NCBI RefSeq assembly: GCF_020905335.1
Contig: NZ_JAJJMN010000001.1
Location: 2,976,001-3,040,000 of the forward strand
Direction of reading: 5' to 3'
Source of the DNA: Flavobacterium lipolyticum
GTDB lineage: Bacteria; Bacteroidota; Bacteroidia; Flavobacteriales; Flavobacteriaceae
Length of the DNA: 64,000 nucleotides
The notes under the pieces are model-generated. The model was not told where the DNA came from. It made no database searches and saw nothing but the letters and a program-made list of their open reading frames with translations. The translations under genes and the position numbers were made by a program. Shown piece after piece: positions 34,763 through 43,730 of the stretch (its first letter is position 1; each line of letters begins with the position of its first letter).

Positions 34763-36481
34763 ATGAAACCTACAAAAGAATTTACAGTTGCAGATTATCT
34801 GCTCACCCGACTCAAACAATTAAATGTTACCGAGGTCTTTCAGATCCCGGGCGATTATGTGAAACATTTTACACAAGCTCTCGAAGACTTTAACGGAATT
34901 AAAACCATTGGAACATCAAATGAATTAGATGCTTCGTATGCAGCAGACGCCTATGCCCGTACCCGAGGTTTAGGAGCGGTATCTTTGCAATATGGGGTAA
35001 GTACTTACAGCGCATTGAATGCCATTGCCGGTGCTTATGTCGAACGCAGTCCTGTGGTTGTAATTAGCGCTACACCCGGAGCAGACGCAAGGCAAATTGG
35101 AAATATGTACAATGTACTTTATCACCATTCTACAGGCAATCTCAATGCCGATCAGGAAATTTTTGAAAGAGTAACCGTTGCGGCCGAAACGCTGAGCAGC
35201 TCTGTAGATGCTCCTGAAAAAATCGATAACTTAATTATTGCGGCACTTACACATCAGCGTCCGGTTTATATAGCCTGTTATAAAGAGGTATGGGGTGAAC
35301 CTTGTCCTAAACCTTCCAATAAAAAATTAGAACCTAAGATCATAAAAAGCGAAGCAGCGGAATTGGAGAATGCAGTTTCGCAAGCCTGGACACAAATCAG
35401 TCAGTCAAAAAAACCGCTGATTTTTGCAGGAGTAGAGCTTTTACGACACAATTTATCAAAGCAGTTAGAGGAACTTATTAAAGTAAGTGGAATGCTGTAC
35501 ACTACAACGTCACTCGGAAAAACAGTTCTTGATGAGAAAGGAGATAAGTTTATAGGAACGTACTCTGATCAGGCTTCGATACCCGAAGTGATTAAAATAG
35601 TCGAAGCTTCAGACTGCATTTTGTCTTTGGGAACGATTATTACCGATGACTATTTATGGCTGGTAGAAAATAAATTTTCAGCTATGATCCAGGTAACCAC
35701 ACAGGAAATGCGGGTAGGTTATTTTACTTATGAAAATGTAACCTTAAAAGATTTCATTGAAGCCTTAACCGAACGTTTCAAAAAAGCTTCTGGATATCCT
35801 TTAAAAGCAGTAGCTCCCGCTCAGCCAAAATTTCCCGAACCATGGCGATCCAACTCAGACCCTAAATACAACAAAACTCCCGAAGTAATAACATTCAACC
35901 GCTTTTTTGAGAGAGCCACTTATTTTCTGGAAAAACAAAAAATGCTGGACGATATCGTATTCACTTTTGGGGTCAGTTCTTCTATGTATGTAGCCACCAA
36001 TATGTACGGATTATCTAAGAATGCCTTTATTTCTTCTGCTGCCTGGCAGTGTATCGGTTTTGAAACTGGTGCTGCTTCCGGAGCTCAGTTAGGAAGTGGT
36101 AAACAAGCCTGGACTATCGCAGGTGACGGTGGTTTTATGATGGTAGCACAAGCGCTTTCGACCCTGGTAAAATACAAAATCAACTCTGTAATCTTCGTGA
36201 TGAGCAATGGGGTATATGCCATCGAACAGGTATATGTTGACATGGACTCTTTTAAAGAAGGTTCGTCTCATAAGTTTGATGAATTTGATATTCTTCCAAA
36301 ATGGGACTATCAGGCACTTGCCAAAGCATTTGGAGCAAAGAGCTACCGTGCTGAAACCGTAAAAGAATTAGACGAAGTACTTCTTAAACTAAAGGAAAAA
36401 ACAGATCTGCCCACTCTGGTAGAAATTGTAATTCCTCAAAAAGACCTGGCACAGCAGATGGAAAGGCTGGGGAATGAATAA
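34763..36481 (+). CDS. ThDP-dependent 2-ketoacid decarboxylase (pyruvate/indolepyruvate decarboxylase family)
   Basis: The 572-aa protein matches the pyruvate decarboxylase fold. The N-terminal pyrimidine-binding domain has the catalytic Glu in GTSNELDASYAADAYART (Glu54). A central domain covers about residues 195-345. The C-terminal domain holds the ThDP/Mg motif GDGG at about residue 454 and Asn at about 482 (VMSNGVYAIEQVY). It would decarboxylate a 2-oxo acid to an aldehyde. The following gene, 43 nt downstream, is an L-amino acid oxidase-like flavoprotein that would produce such a 2-oxo acid, so the pair probably acts in sequence on an amino acid, perhaps aromatic. Substrate is not evident from the sequence. 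Confidence 0.9.
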   Translation: MKPTKEFTVADYLLTRLKQLNVTEVFQIPGDYVKHFTQALEDFNGIKTIGTSNELDASYAADAYARTRGLGAVSLQYGVSTYSALNAIAGAYVERSPVVVISATPGADARQIGNMYNVLYHHSTGNLNADQEIFERVTVAAETLSSSVDAPEKIDNLIIAALTHQRPVYIACYKEVWGEPCPKPSNKKLEPKIIKSEAAELENAVSQAWTQISQSKKPLIFAGVELLRHNLSKQLEELIKVSGMLYTTTSLGKTVLDEKGDKFIGTYSDQASIPEVIKIVEASDCILSLGTIITDDYLWLVENKFSAMIQVTTQEMRVGYFTYENVTLKDFIEALTERFKKASGYPLKAVAPAQPKFPEPWRSNSDPKYNKTPEVITFNRFFERATYFLEKQKMLDDIVFTFGVSSSMYVATNMYGLSKNAFISSAAWQCIGFETGAASGAQLGSGKQAWTIAGDGGFMMVAQALSTLVKYKINSVIFVMSNGVYAIEQVYVDMDSFKEGSSHKFDEFDILPKWDYQALAKAFGAKSYRAETVKELDEVLLKLKEKTDLPTLVEIVIPQKDLAQQMERLGNE

Positions 36482-36524
36482 AACAACTAGTAAAAAGCAA
36501 TAAAAAAATTAAAAACATAAAATC

Positions 36525-38519
36525 ATGAGCAAAAAAACATACTCTATTTTTGGAGCCGGTGCAGCCGGACTCTATACAGCGTGGAGATTACTGGATGGAA
36601 AATCCAAACGCGACAAAAATGAAAAAATGCTGATTAAAGGCGATGTATTAGAACTCTACGACTGGGGGAAATATGATTTTTCTAAAAAAAACCAGGGAAC
36701 CAGAGAGGCAGGAGCACGCGTTTGTACGTGGCATTATAAAGACAACAAAGACAATTCGTATCTGGAATTGGGCGGTATGCGATATTCATATTGGGACGGC
36801 ACTCCACAAGGAGCAGGACATCGTGTAGTCACAAAAACGATAGAGAAACTGGATTTAAAGAAAGATTCAGTTGAATTTAACGAATCTGCTGATCCTTTAA
36901 TGTCTTTGCGTACCAAGAACATGTATGTCTCAGATGTTAATTCGAATCAGCCGGCTCCTTATTTTACTAATAATTATGGTGAAGATGCTCCGCCAGATGA
37001 TGGATTCACCACCATACAATCTGTAGCAATCACAGCAACGTCAGGTCCTGTTACCCGTAGAGAATGGTGTAAGTTTTATGAGAATGGAAAGATCGAGATT
37101 GACATGCCGGACAGTTCCATCTTTCAAAGAGGAGATTTACTAAAGGATATTGGATATTGGAATCTTGCCTATGACAGACTTGGACAAGAAGGATTTGGCT
37201 ATCTGGCAGATGGTAACGGCTATAGCTCCAATGTAGTAAATAGTCATAGTGCCCAGTCGTTTAATGTTAATGACGAGTTTACGCCGGGAACAGAATATAA
37301 AACGCTGGTAAAAGGATATTCCAGCTTATTTGTTGCCTTATTTGAGGAAGTTGAAAAACTAGCCAAACAAAAAGGAATTACGCTGAATTATTTTCCGGAT
37401 ACCCGATTGCGTTCGATTTTGCATACTAAGGCAGGGATTCGTTTTACTACCGCAAAACGCGCAACTCCGGATAAACTTGCCGATAGTAAAATATGTGATG
37501 CTGCATTCTTGGCCATGCCTCGCGCATCCATTGAACTGGTAGCTCAGGCAACACGTTATACAGATGATGAAGGTCAGGACATCTTAAACCACGAAGAAGT
37601 ACAGCTCTATCTGGAATCTGTAATTATGGAACCTTCCTATAAAATAGGGATGTTTTTCACTACACCATGGTGGAGAACAACCGAAGCCGGAAGCCCAACT
37701 TATCCTGCCAAATTAACCAGTTACTTTTTAACGCAGGAAGGAATTGCTAAACTGAAAAAAGAAAAATTTCCTTCTAATTATCTGAAAGCAATAGAATCAG
37801 CAAAAAATCCCGTTATTATCGCGACATCGTTTAACGATAAGGCCAGTTTTATAGCTGCGGTAGAAAATGCGATTCAGGAACGCCTGACTTTTAAAGAAGA
37901 AAAGCAAATCTCAGCTATAGCCGAATTAGATACCATTGGTCCAAGTATTACCGATATGCCGATCCGACAAGTGGTTTATTTTGGTGATAATGCCCTCAAT
38001 CAAAAAGGGGAAAAAGTGTATGGTATTTTGGCCAGTTATGACGACATTCAATACACCACATTTTGGAAAGCTTTAGAACTTGGCCCTCATGGAACACGTG
38101 AAATTCCGGAGTCCAGAGATTGTCAAACGCTAGAGGGGCCGCGTATAGCTACTCCGGTAATGGTCAAAATGCTTCGTTCGCAACTGGCAGCATTACATTT
38201 TGGACCACAGACGGATTATTCGGCCGTACCTGAACCTTTAGAAACCCGATATATGGACTGGTCGCTTCCGCCATTCAATGCCGGATATCATGCCTATAAA
38301 TCACACTATAATCTGGGTGATGTACAACGAAAAATTAGAAAACCTTCACAGCTTGTACCAAAAGTAGATTGCGATATTTTTATCGTTGGAGAAACCTATT
38401 CAAACGATCAGGCTTGGGTAGAAGGCGCCTTCTGTACCGCCGAATCGGTTCTGAATGATTTCTTTGGTATCGAACCAATTATAGATGAAAAATACTATCC
38501 ATTTATCAGTCCGGAATAG
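36525..38519 (+). CDS. FAD-dependent L-amino acid oxidase-like flavoprotein
   Basis: The 664-aa protein has a Rossmann dinucleotide fold near the start (IFGAGAAGLYTAWRLLDG) and the LELGGMRYSYW segment, whose Arg corresponds to the carboxylate-binding residue of L-amino acid oxidases and tryptophan 2-monooxygenases. The C terminus (DCDIFIVGETYSNDQAWVEG) is the usual FAD-contacting end of the amine oxidase family. No signal peptide is present, so it is probably cytoplasmic. It would oxidise an L-amino acid to the 2-oxo acid, ammonia and hydrogen peroxide. With the ThDP decarboxylase upstream this makes an amino acid to aldehyde route. Confidence 0.83.
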   Translation: MSKKTYSIFGAGAAGLYTAWRLLDGKSKRDKNEKMLIKGDVLELYDWGKYDFSKKNQGTREAGARVCTWHYKDNKDNSYLELGGMRYSYWDGTPQGAGHRVVTKTIEKLDLKKDSVEFNESADPLMSLRTKNMYVSDVNSNQPAPYFTNNYGEDAPPDDGFTTIQSVAITATSGPVTRREWCKFYENGKIEIDMPDSSIFQRGDLLKDIGYWNLAYDRLGQEGFGYLADGNGYSSNVVNSHSAQSFNVNDEFTPGTEYKTLVKGYSSLFVALFEEVEKLAKQKGITLNYFPDTRLRSILHTKAGIRFTTAKRATPDKLADSKICDAAFLAMPRASIELVAQATRYTDDEGQDILNHEEVQLYLESVIMEPSYKIGMFFTTPWWRTTEAGSPTYPAKLTSYFLTQEGIAKLKKEKFPSNYLKAIESAKNPVIIATSFNDKASFIAAVENAIQERLTFKEEKQISAIAELDTIGPSITDMPIRQVVYFGDNALNQKGEKVYGILASYDDIQYTTFWKALELGPHGTREIPESRDCQTLEGPRIATPVMVKMLRSQLAALHFGPQTDYSAVPEPLETRYMDWSLPPFNAGYHAYKSHYNLGDVQRKIRKPSQLVPKVDCDIFIVGETYSNDQAWVEGAFCTAESVLNDFFGIEPIIDEKYYPFISPE

Positions 38520-39078
38520 TAGATTTTGGACTGTTTTTTAACCGCAAAGATCGCAAAGGTTTACGCAAAGTACGCAGAAATAGTAGCCGGAAGGATACAT
38601 AAAACTGTGTGTTAGAACTAATTGCATCCAGAAAGTTAAAGGAAACAACAAAACAGGCGATTGTATTGGAGTTTGTCACTCCAATACAATCGCCTGTTTA
38701 CTTATCTGAATAAATCAGCAGTTTTAACAATGAGTATTGCTATTGAAAAAACGATATGCTTTCTACTAAAAATAAAAAAAAATCCGTATTAATCCGCGTT
38801 TTCGTCCTGTCGAATCTACCTAATCCGAGTGCAATAAAATACGGTACTTAAAGCTAACGGAAAACAAATTGGTAAGTTAAAAATCTACAATGTTTATTTA
38901 AACTAATTAAAAATAAATCATAAAATTGTGTTTTTATAAGAATTTTATTGCTACCATTGTGGTGCTGGATTGATATAACTTTTTCGTAGTATGGTGATTT
39001 ATTGCTATGGTATTTAAAATTATTTAATCTGGGACATATAATTCTTTGAGATTTAACCAATATTAAATTAACTAATCT
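38520..39078. other. Intergenic region with dispersed repeat fragments
   Basis: No gene is supported in these 559 nt. At 38540-38580 there is a run of CGCAAAG-type heptamers (ccgcaaagatcgcaaagg, then acgcaaag). At 38775-38830 there is a TCCGTATTAATCCGCG motif. Both are typical, to my recollection, of Flavobacterium intergenic repeats. A strong hairpin is listed separately. A minus-strand ORF at 38854-39087 overlaps the next gene start and has no family features. Confidence 0.5.
38651..38699 (+). terminator. Very long perfect hairpin, probable terminator of the oxidase-decarboxylase operon
   Basis: The arms at 38651-38672 and 38678-38699 are perfect 22-bp inverted repeats (AAACAGGCGATTGTATTGGA at the left end) with a 5-nt loop. 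It is followed by only a short T-run, so it may act as a terminator or as a transcript-stabilising structure. It lies 132 nt after the oxidase stop codon. Confidence 0.7.
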
Positions 39079-40344
39079 ATGATGCACAAATTAAAAAATG
39101 TTACTTCTGTCTTTATTTTTATAAGCATGACTCTTTTATTTTCGAGATGTCAAACAGAAGAAATAGAATCAAACAATGAAAGCCTTATTACTGCCAACGC
39201 AAAAAAATGGTTTGAAAAAAGCGAAACAAGCTTAGATGTATTAAAATACACAAAATTAATAGATTGGAATAATGCTGTTGTTATTAACGAAGAGGGAAGA
39301 AAAGCCGTTGAGGTACCTCTCGTCTTACTAAATAATACTTCTACAAATGTCGTTGAGGATAAAGATTATAAGAGTTATATGCGATTACTTTTTATTGAAG
39401 ACGAAGAAGGAATATTTAAAGTATTTGATATTGACTATACTACAAAAGATATAGATTTTGATAATAATAGCAAAGAATTCAATCTTTACAAAACGGGTAC
39501 CAAGTATTCAGGATATATAACGGTTCAAAGTGCTAAAAACAAAGTTGTGTATTCGGGAAAATTTGAAAAAGGAGAACAAGTAAGTCTTCATAATCTTGAC
39601 CAAGGCAAAAACACAACAAATAGGACAGTTTGTACTTATTACGTTACAGTGGGGCCCTATACTAAATGTAGTAATTGGATGTGGGTTCCGGATTATGGGC
39701 CTGGAAGTTTACCTCCCGGGTATATGCCGGGTATATCTGGTCCTATGTATGTAACATGGTCTGATGACATCCTACTGAACGCACCACAGGAGGCAAAAAA
39801 AATAGCAAATAGACAGGATTATTTTAAAAATTTTAATTTAAACTCAGAGGGAACACTTCATGTTTATGTAGATCAGCCTATTGCAAATAAATCTGACGCC
39901 TATGACGGAATGGTCAATCCTGAGGTTGGTCATACATTTTTAGCTATTGAACAAAACGGAATTGTCAGAGTTATTGGTTATTATCCTTCAAATGGAGTGA
40001 ATCCTTTTACTTCACCAGGTTCTAGCCCCGCCTACCTTAACGATAGTGGACACTCTTATGATGTTAGAATATCTAAAACATTAACTGCTTCACAGTTATC
40101 TGAAGTAATTTCAAAAATTACAAATTACTCTGGCCAATACAATTTAAATACAAATAACTGTAGCGATTTTGCACAACAAATAGCAGCAACAGGAGGTTTA
40201 AAATTACCTAATACTGATGGATCTTGGCCGGGGGGAGGAGGAACAAACCCAGGAAATTTAGGGCAGGATATTCGAAATATGGCACTACCTTCGGGTGCTA
40301 GTATTAAAACTACTGGGGGAATAGCTCTTTCTAACTCTAAATAA
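39079..40344 (+). CDS. Lipoprotein with a C-terminal His/Asn-Cys (permuted NlpC/P60 or LRAT-like) domain
   Basis: The 421-aa protein has a lipoprotein signal (SMTLLFSRC, Cys about residue 24). The middle contains a beta-rich region and a TKCSNWMWVPDYGPG segment. The C-terminal about 160 residues have GHTFLAIEQNG, then NLNTNNCSDFAQQIAA and GSWPGGGGTNPGNLGQDI. His followed by a later Asn-Cys is the order in circularly permuted NlpC/P60 or LRAT-like folds. Similar proteins are frequent in Flavobacterium. It is in an operon with the small secreted protein 7 nt downstream; a secreted enzyme-partner pair is possible. Two adjacent ATGs (39079, 39082) can be used. Confidence 0.68.
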   Translation: MMHKLKNVTSVFIFISMTLLFSRCQTEEIESNNESLITANAKKWFEKSETSLDVLKYTKLIDWNNAVVINEEGRKAVEVPLVLLNNTSTNVVEDKDYKSYMRLLFIEDEEGIFKVFDIDYTTKDIDFDNNSKEFNLYKTGTKYSGYITVQSAKNKVVYSGKFEKGEQVSLHNLDQGKNTTNRTVCTYYVTVGPYTKCSNWMWVPDYGPGSLPPGYMPGISGPMYVTWSDDILLNAPQEAKKIANRQDYFKNFNLNSEGTLHVYVDQPIANKSDAYDGMVNPEVGHTFLAIEQNGIVRVIGYYPSNGVNPFTSPGSSPAYLNDSGHSYDVRISKTLTASQLSEVISKITNYSGQYNLNTNNCSDFAQQIAATGGLKLPNTDGSWPGGGGTNPGNLGQDIRNMALPSGASIKTTGGIALSNSK

Positions 40345-40351
40345 ACGAATT

Positions 40352-40792
40352 ATGAAAAATTTAATGATTAAATGTTTACTGATTTTCCTTATAAGTTGCA
40401 ATGTGCAAAGTCAAGAAGAAAAACTGATATTTAATTTTATTGCTGCTTGTAAAGATAAAAATATCGAAATACCTGTTATAAAAGATAAATACATTTGCGA
40501 GGGCAAACAGCATACAGAAGCAAAAGCTACTTTAGATAAATTTTTAACAGATGGTATTGCTTCCATAAGAAAAGAATTGCAATCTAAGGACTTATCAAAA
40601 TTAAAAATAATAAAAGCAACGAATGACAAAGAAGTTCAAAAAGAATTTGTAATAACCGATTTTTCGAAGGTTTTTATTTTAAAAGAAAACAAAAAAATAG
40701 TACTGTATTTTTTAATTGAAAATGATAGAATAGCCGCTTTCAGTGTTTTGAATAAGGGAGGCATTAAAAATTTTATAATATTATGTAATTAG
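40352..40792 (+). CDS. Small exported or lipid-anchored protein next to the His/Asn-Cys lipoprotein
   Basis: The 146-aa protein starts with MIKCLLIFLISCNVQSQ, a signal peptide that could be a lipobox (Cys about residue 16) or a Gln-cleaved signal. The rest is a mixed alpha/beta pattern with no recognisable motif. It is 7 nt after the lipoprotein gene and ends before a strong bidirectional terminator. A role as partner or inhibitor of that lipoprotein is only suggested by position. Confidence 0.6.
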   Translation: MKNLMIKCLLIFLISCNVQSQEEKLIFNFIAACKDKNIEIPVIKDKYICEGKQHTEAKATLDKFLTDGIASIRKELQSKDLSKLKIIKATNDKEVQKEFVITDFSKVFILKENKKIVLYFLIENDRIAAFSVLNKGGIKNFIILCN

Positions 40793-40801
40793 CCTAAAAT
40801 A

Positions 40802-40831
40802 ACAAAGCTCCGGATTTCTTCGGAGCTTTGT
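40802..40831. terminator. Bidirectional terminator between convergent genes
   Basis: ACAAAGCTCCG-gatttctt-CGGAGCTTTGT is a perfect 11-bp stem, flanked by A and T runs, between the small secreted protein and the S41 peptidase. Confidence 0.85.
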
Positions 40832-40866
40832 GTTTATAGGGGGAAATATTGTAAAACTAGAATTAA

Positions 40867-42516
40867 TTATTTAGCAATCAGCTTAAGAACAAATTCCATT
40901 TGTGTGTCCTTCTGTTCAAAAAAGTCATCCAGAGTAGGCCATACTTCATAGTCGGGCATAATACCGTGACCTTCCGGCTGGTTCGCTTTTTTAGGTGCAT
41001 CCTGTACGACATTTACAATTGAAAATTGTGTTTTTACTTTTGAGTTAGGAAGTTCGTAAACCAATGGTGAATGTCCGTTGTGAACGTAGTAACCTCCAAC
41101 GGTTTCCAGACCTACTATGGTAACATTATCTACATATGCTTTTACCAAAGAAGCAAAATGGGAAGCAGCTGATGCCACATTTTCATTAATCAAAAGATAA
41201 AGCTTGCCTTTAAAGAGCGGCGATTTAGGATGGTAAACCGGATTGTATTTCTGATCCTGAATACTGATGTTGTTTTGGAATACCGGATACAGTGATTTCA
41301 GGTATTCTTTTCCCGCTTTTAGAGCAGTACTATCCATTCGTTCTGAAGTTGAAGTACCCCAAAAATACTTTTCGAGAGGTAAAACATTAGGGTCGAATAG
41401 GATGACAGCCTTTTCATTTTCCTTGAAGGGTTTATCGGTAAGGTACATAACAGGCTGTTCGAAGTTAGGATCACTGCCTCCCGGATTATTTCTAACATCA
41501 ATGATCAGATTAGCAACCTTATTTTTGTCCAGTGCTGTAAAAATGCTGTCCAAAAATCGAACATAGGGTTTAAACTTAGGATCGTCTGATCCATAGGCCA
41601 TACCAAAAAATCTTAGATTCAACAAACCTGTAGCGGGGTTAATCATACGGAAGCTATACGGAGACTGTTTTTTATAATCTAGTAAATCAGTAACCGGAGC
41701 ACTAAACCTGTTTTTAAGATTGGCTGTTCTTTCCTTTAGCGTTACGGCACGAAGCACTGTTTTTTGAAGAGCCTCCGATTTTGGTACGCTGTATTCTATA
41801 ATAAATTCATCACAAAGACCATATTCGAGCAGGTAGTTTAATCCAAACGATTTATTGACACTGGCCGATAATTTTTGGACAAGATGATGACCATCTGTTG
41901 TATAATATTTGTAGAAAGAGCGCATTAATTGTGCATCATTTATTCCGTTTATACTTTTTATTCTTGAACCTGGAGGGATATCCGATGATTGACCGTCAAA
42001 AATAATTTGTCCGTTAATATAGACTAGAGGAAAAGGGAAAAAGGACTTTTGTCTGTTCAGAAAGTTGATTAAATCGAGATCGGGAATGGTGTAATTGTGT
42101 AAACTTCCTTCATAATCGGACAGGCGAAGCATTATTTTGTAAAACTCGATAGTGCTCATGGGCTTTTTAATACTTTTAAAGGCACCGTTGTAAATACTGT
42201 CTACCTGTTTTTTAGAGCGGTATTGATACAAACCGGAATTTGCTTTTTCGTTTATTGTTCGAAGTATTTTAAGATCCTCCTGCATTTGTTTTGGCGAAAG
42301 TACTTTATTGTACAGCATCAAACTATCCTTCATGATCTTAGCAGAGCTTTGGGCCTGAATAGTACAGGAGAACGAAAACAGCCATAAGAGGGTAAAAACC
42401 GACAGCAGATTTTTAGGATTCGTAAATGCGTTCGTTATTCGTTTATAAAAACAAATAGTTGTAGTAATAGAGGTACGGTACATGGTTTTGGGATGTTTTT
42501 TTGTAATATTTTTCAA
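40867..42516 (-). CDS. S41-family peptidase, exported
   Basis: The 549-aa protein has a signal segment (LLSVFTLLWLFSFSCTIQAQ). The C-terminal half matches the S41 tail-specific protease fold: LIIDVRNNPGGSDPNFEQPV, and LLINENVASAASHFASLVKA with Ser in the catalytic position, then GLETVGGYYVHNGHSP. It is likely a periplasmic or membrane-tethered peptidase. An in-frame ATG at 42483 would shorten the N terminus by 11 residues. The upstream 149-aa membrane gene stops 18 nt before it and may be co-transcribed. Confidence 0.85.
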   Translation of the reverse strand: MKNITKKHPKTMYRTSITTTICFYKRITNAFTNPKNLLSVFTLLWLFSFSCTIQAQSSAKIMKDSLMLYNKVLSPKQMQEDLKILRTINEKANSGLYQYRSKKQVDSIYNGAFKSIKKPMSTIEFYKIMLRLSDYEGSLHNYTIPDLDLINFLNRQKSFFPFPLVYINGQIIFDGQSSDIPPGSRIKSINGINDAQLMRSFYKYYTTDGHHLVQKLSASVNKSFGLNYLLEYGLCDEFIIEYSVPKSEALQKTVLRAVTLKERTANLKNRFSAPVTDLLDYKKQSPYSFRMINPATGLLNLRFFGMAYGSDDPKFKPYVRFLDSIFTALDKNKVANLIIDVRNNPGGSDPNFEQPVMYLTDKPFKENEKAVILFDPNVLPLEKYFWGTSTSERMDSTALKAGKEYLKSLYPVFQNNISIQDQKYNPVYHPKSPLFKGKLYLLINENVASAASHFASLVKAYVDNVTIVGLETVGGYYVHNGHSPLVYELPNSKVKTQFSIVNVVQDAPKKANQPEGHGIMPDYEVWPTLDDFFEQKDTQMEFVLKLIAK

Positions 42517-42533
42517 GCTTAGGGTTAGAGTGG

Positions 42534-42983
42534 TTAAGCCAATTGTTGTTTGATGTTTTTGGTATTCAGAAAAAAGAGCAGCTGGTCTGCTTTTTTAGAA
42601 TTTTCTCCAAAGTCAATCAAATTATTAAAATCAATGATTAAAGACTCACCACTGTTAAAGTATATTTTTAGCCGGTCAGCACCACGGCCATTAAAAAAAT
42701 TCCAGCTTTTAATTTCGGATAAAAGAATGACCTGATTTTGGATTTTAGTATAGATCGGTTTTTTATCCCACTCTAATGTAAGGGTATCTTTGTCACTGTT
42801 GCAATCAATGCTTAATGTACCGGTGAATACGTATATCAGAAAAAAGAAGAAAATAAAATGAAAAAATAAGAGGAGAAGATAGTGCGTTTTAAATCCTATA
42901 ACTGCGGATAAAAATCCTAGAATTGGGATAGAAATTAAATAAGTGATTACCATAAAGGTAACATTTAAGGTTTTAATTTTCAT
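42534..42983 (-). CDS. Small membrane protein with two N-terminal transmembrane helices
   Basis: The 149-aa protein has two hydrophobic segments (about residues 8-30 and 35-55, the second rich in Phe) and a C-terminal soluble beta-rich part (about 58-149: LEWDKKPIYTKIQNQVILLS). Such a layout resembles PH-like membrane proteins, but no family is certain. It probably shares a transcript with the S41 peptidase. Confidence 0.65.
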   Translation of the reverse strand: MKIKTLNVTFMVITYLISIPILGFLSAVIGFKTHYLLLLFFHFIFFFFLIYVFTGTLSIDCNSDKDTLTLEWDKKPIYTKIQNQVILLSEIKSWNFFNGRGADRLKIYFNSGESLIIDFNNLIDFGENSKKADQLLFFLNTKNIKQQLA

Positions 42984-43111
42984 AATTTAAAATTTAATGA
43001 TTTTGTCGGTGTCGGTCTTTAAAAAATCTTCCATTTATATTTTTCGAATATACTAATATATCAAAGAAATTCCTTTCAAATAAGATGTTTTTCTAGAATT
43101 TAGAGGATGTA

Positions 43112-43140
43112 TTTGTTTTAGGTGGTAATAATTATCTTTG
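43112..43140 (+). promoter_or_regulatory. Promoter of the HxlR regulator gene
   Basis: TTTG at 43112-43115 and TATCTTTG at 43133-43140 are separated by 17 nt, a near-ideal Bacteroidota promoter (TTTG / TAnnTTTG). The leader would be about 120 nt, long enough for autoregulation by HxlR. Confidence 0.6.
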
Positions 43141-43268
43141 CAGTACTTGTTTACGGACTTCTTGCCTTTTTGAAAGACGTAATGTCCAGTTGTAAATACC
43201 AAAATAAGACGTTTGTGTCTGTTTAAATGCAGCTTAGGTTAGCTGAAAACTAAAATAACTATTGATTT

Positions 43269-43637
43269 ATGTACGAGAGAAAAATAGAAAAAGAGTATTC
43301 CTGTGGTATAGAGATTACAAGCGAAATTATTGGCGGGAAATGGAAACCTACTTTGATCAATCTTATTCATGAAGGGATTATTAGACCAAGCGATCTGCAA
43401 CGAGCCATGCCGGCTGCATCAAGACGTGCGCTCAATATTCAATTAAACGAACTTCAGGAACATGGTATTATAGAGAAAAAAATATACCCTGTTTTACCGC
43501 TTAAGGTAGAATACTCCCTTACAGAATTTGGAACCTCTTTGCTTCCAATAACCCTTGCCATGGAAGAATGGGGAAATAAATATCGCGAGCATTTTAGAAA
43601 ACTTCTTGAACTAAAAAAAGAAACAACCAATAAATAG
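43269..43637 (+). CDS. HxlR-family transcriptional regulator
   Basis: The 122-aa protein is a winged-helix HxlR regulator. It has the N-terminal Cys in YSCGIEITSEIIGGKWKPTL, then LQRAMPAASRRALNIQLNEL (recognition helix region) and IEKKIYPVLPLKVEYSLTEF (wing). The Cys14-like residue is often the redox or aldehyde sensor in this family. It precedes a run of flavin, tautomerase and SDR genes on the same strand, so it probably controls them in response to reactive electrophiles or redox change. Confidence 0.9.
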   Translation: MYERKIEKEYSCGIEITSEIIGGKWKPTLINLIHEGIIRPSDLQRAMPAASRRALNIQLNELQEHGIIEKKIYPVLPLKVEYSLTEFGTSLLPITLAMEEWGNKYREHFRKLLELKKETTNK

Positions 43638-43730
43638 CGTAGTTATAGGGAATAAGTTTGCCGTATCTGAATCGTTATGCCGTTATTGTGGCAGCTTTTT
43701 TTTGGTGCTAAATTTGCAAAAAAAAAAGTT

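Noticed and set aside
38854..39087. Minus-strand ORF of 77 codons
   Set aside because: It lies in an AT-rich intergenic stretch, overlaps the start of the lipoprotein gene and has no family features.
43677..43730. N-terminal extension of the LLM oxidoreductase (18 residues)
   Set aside because: The extension has a Lys-rich, non-family sequence; the family start MIHLSILDYSPI fits the ATG at 43731.
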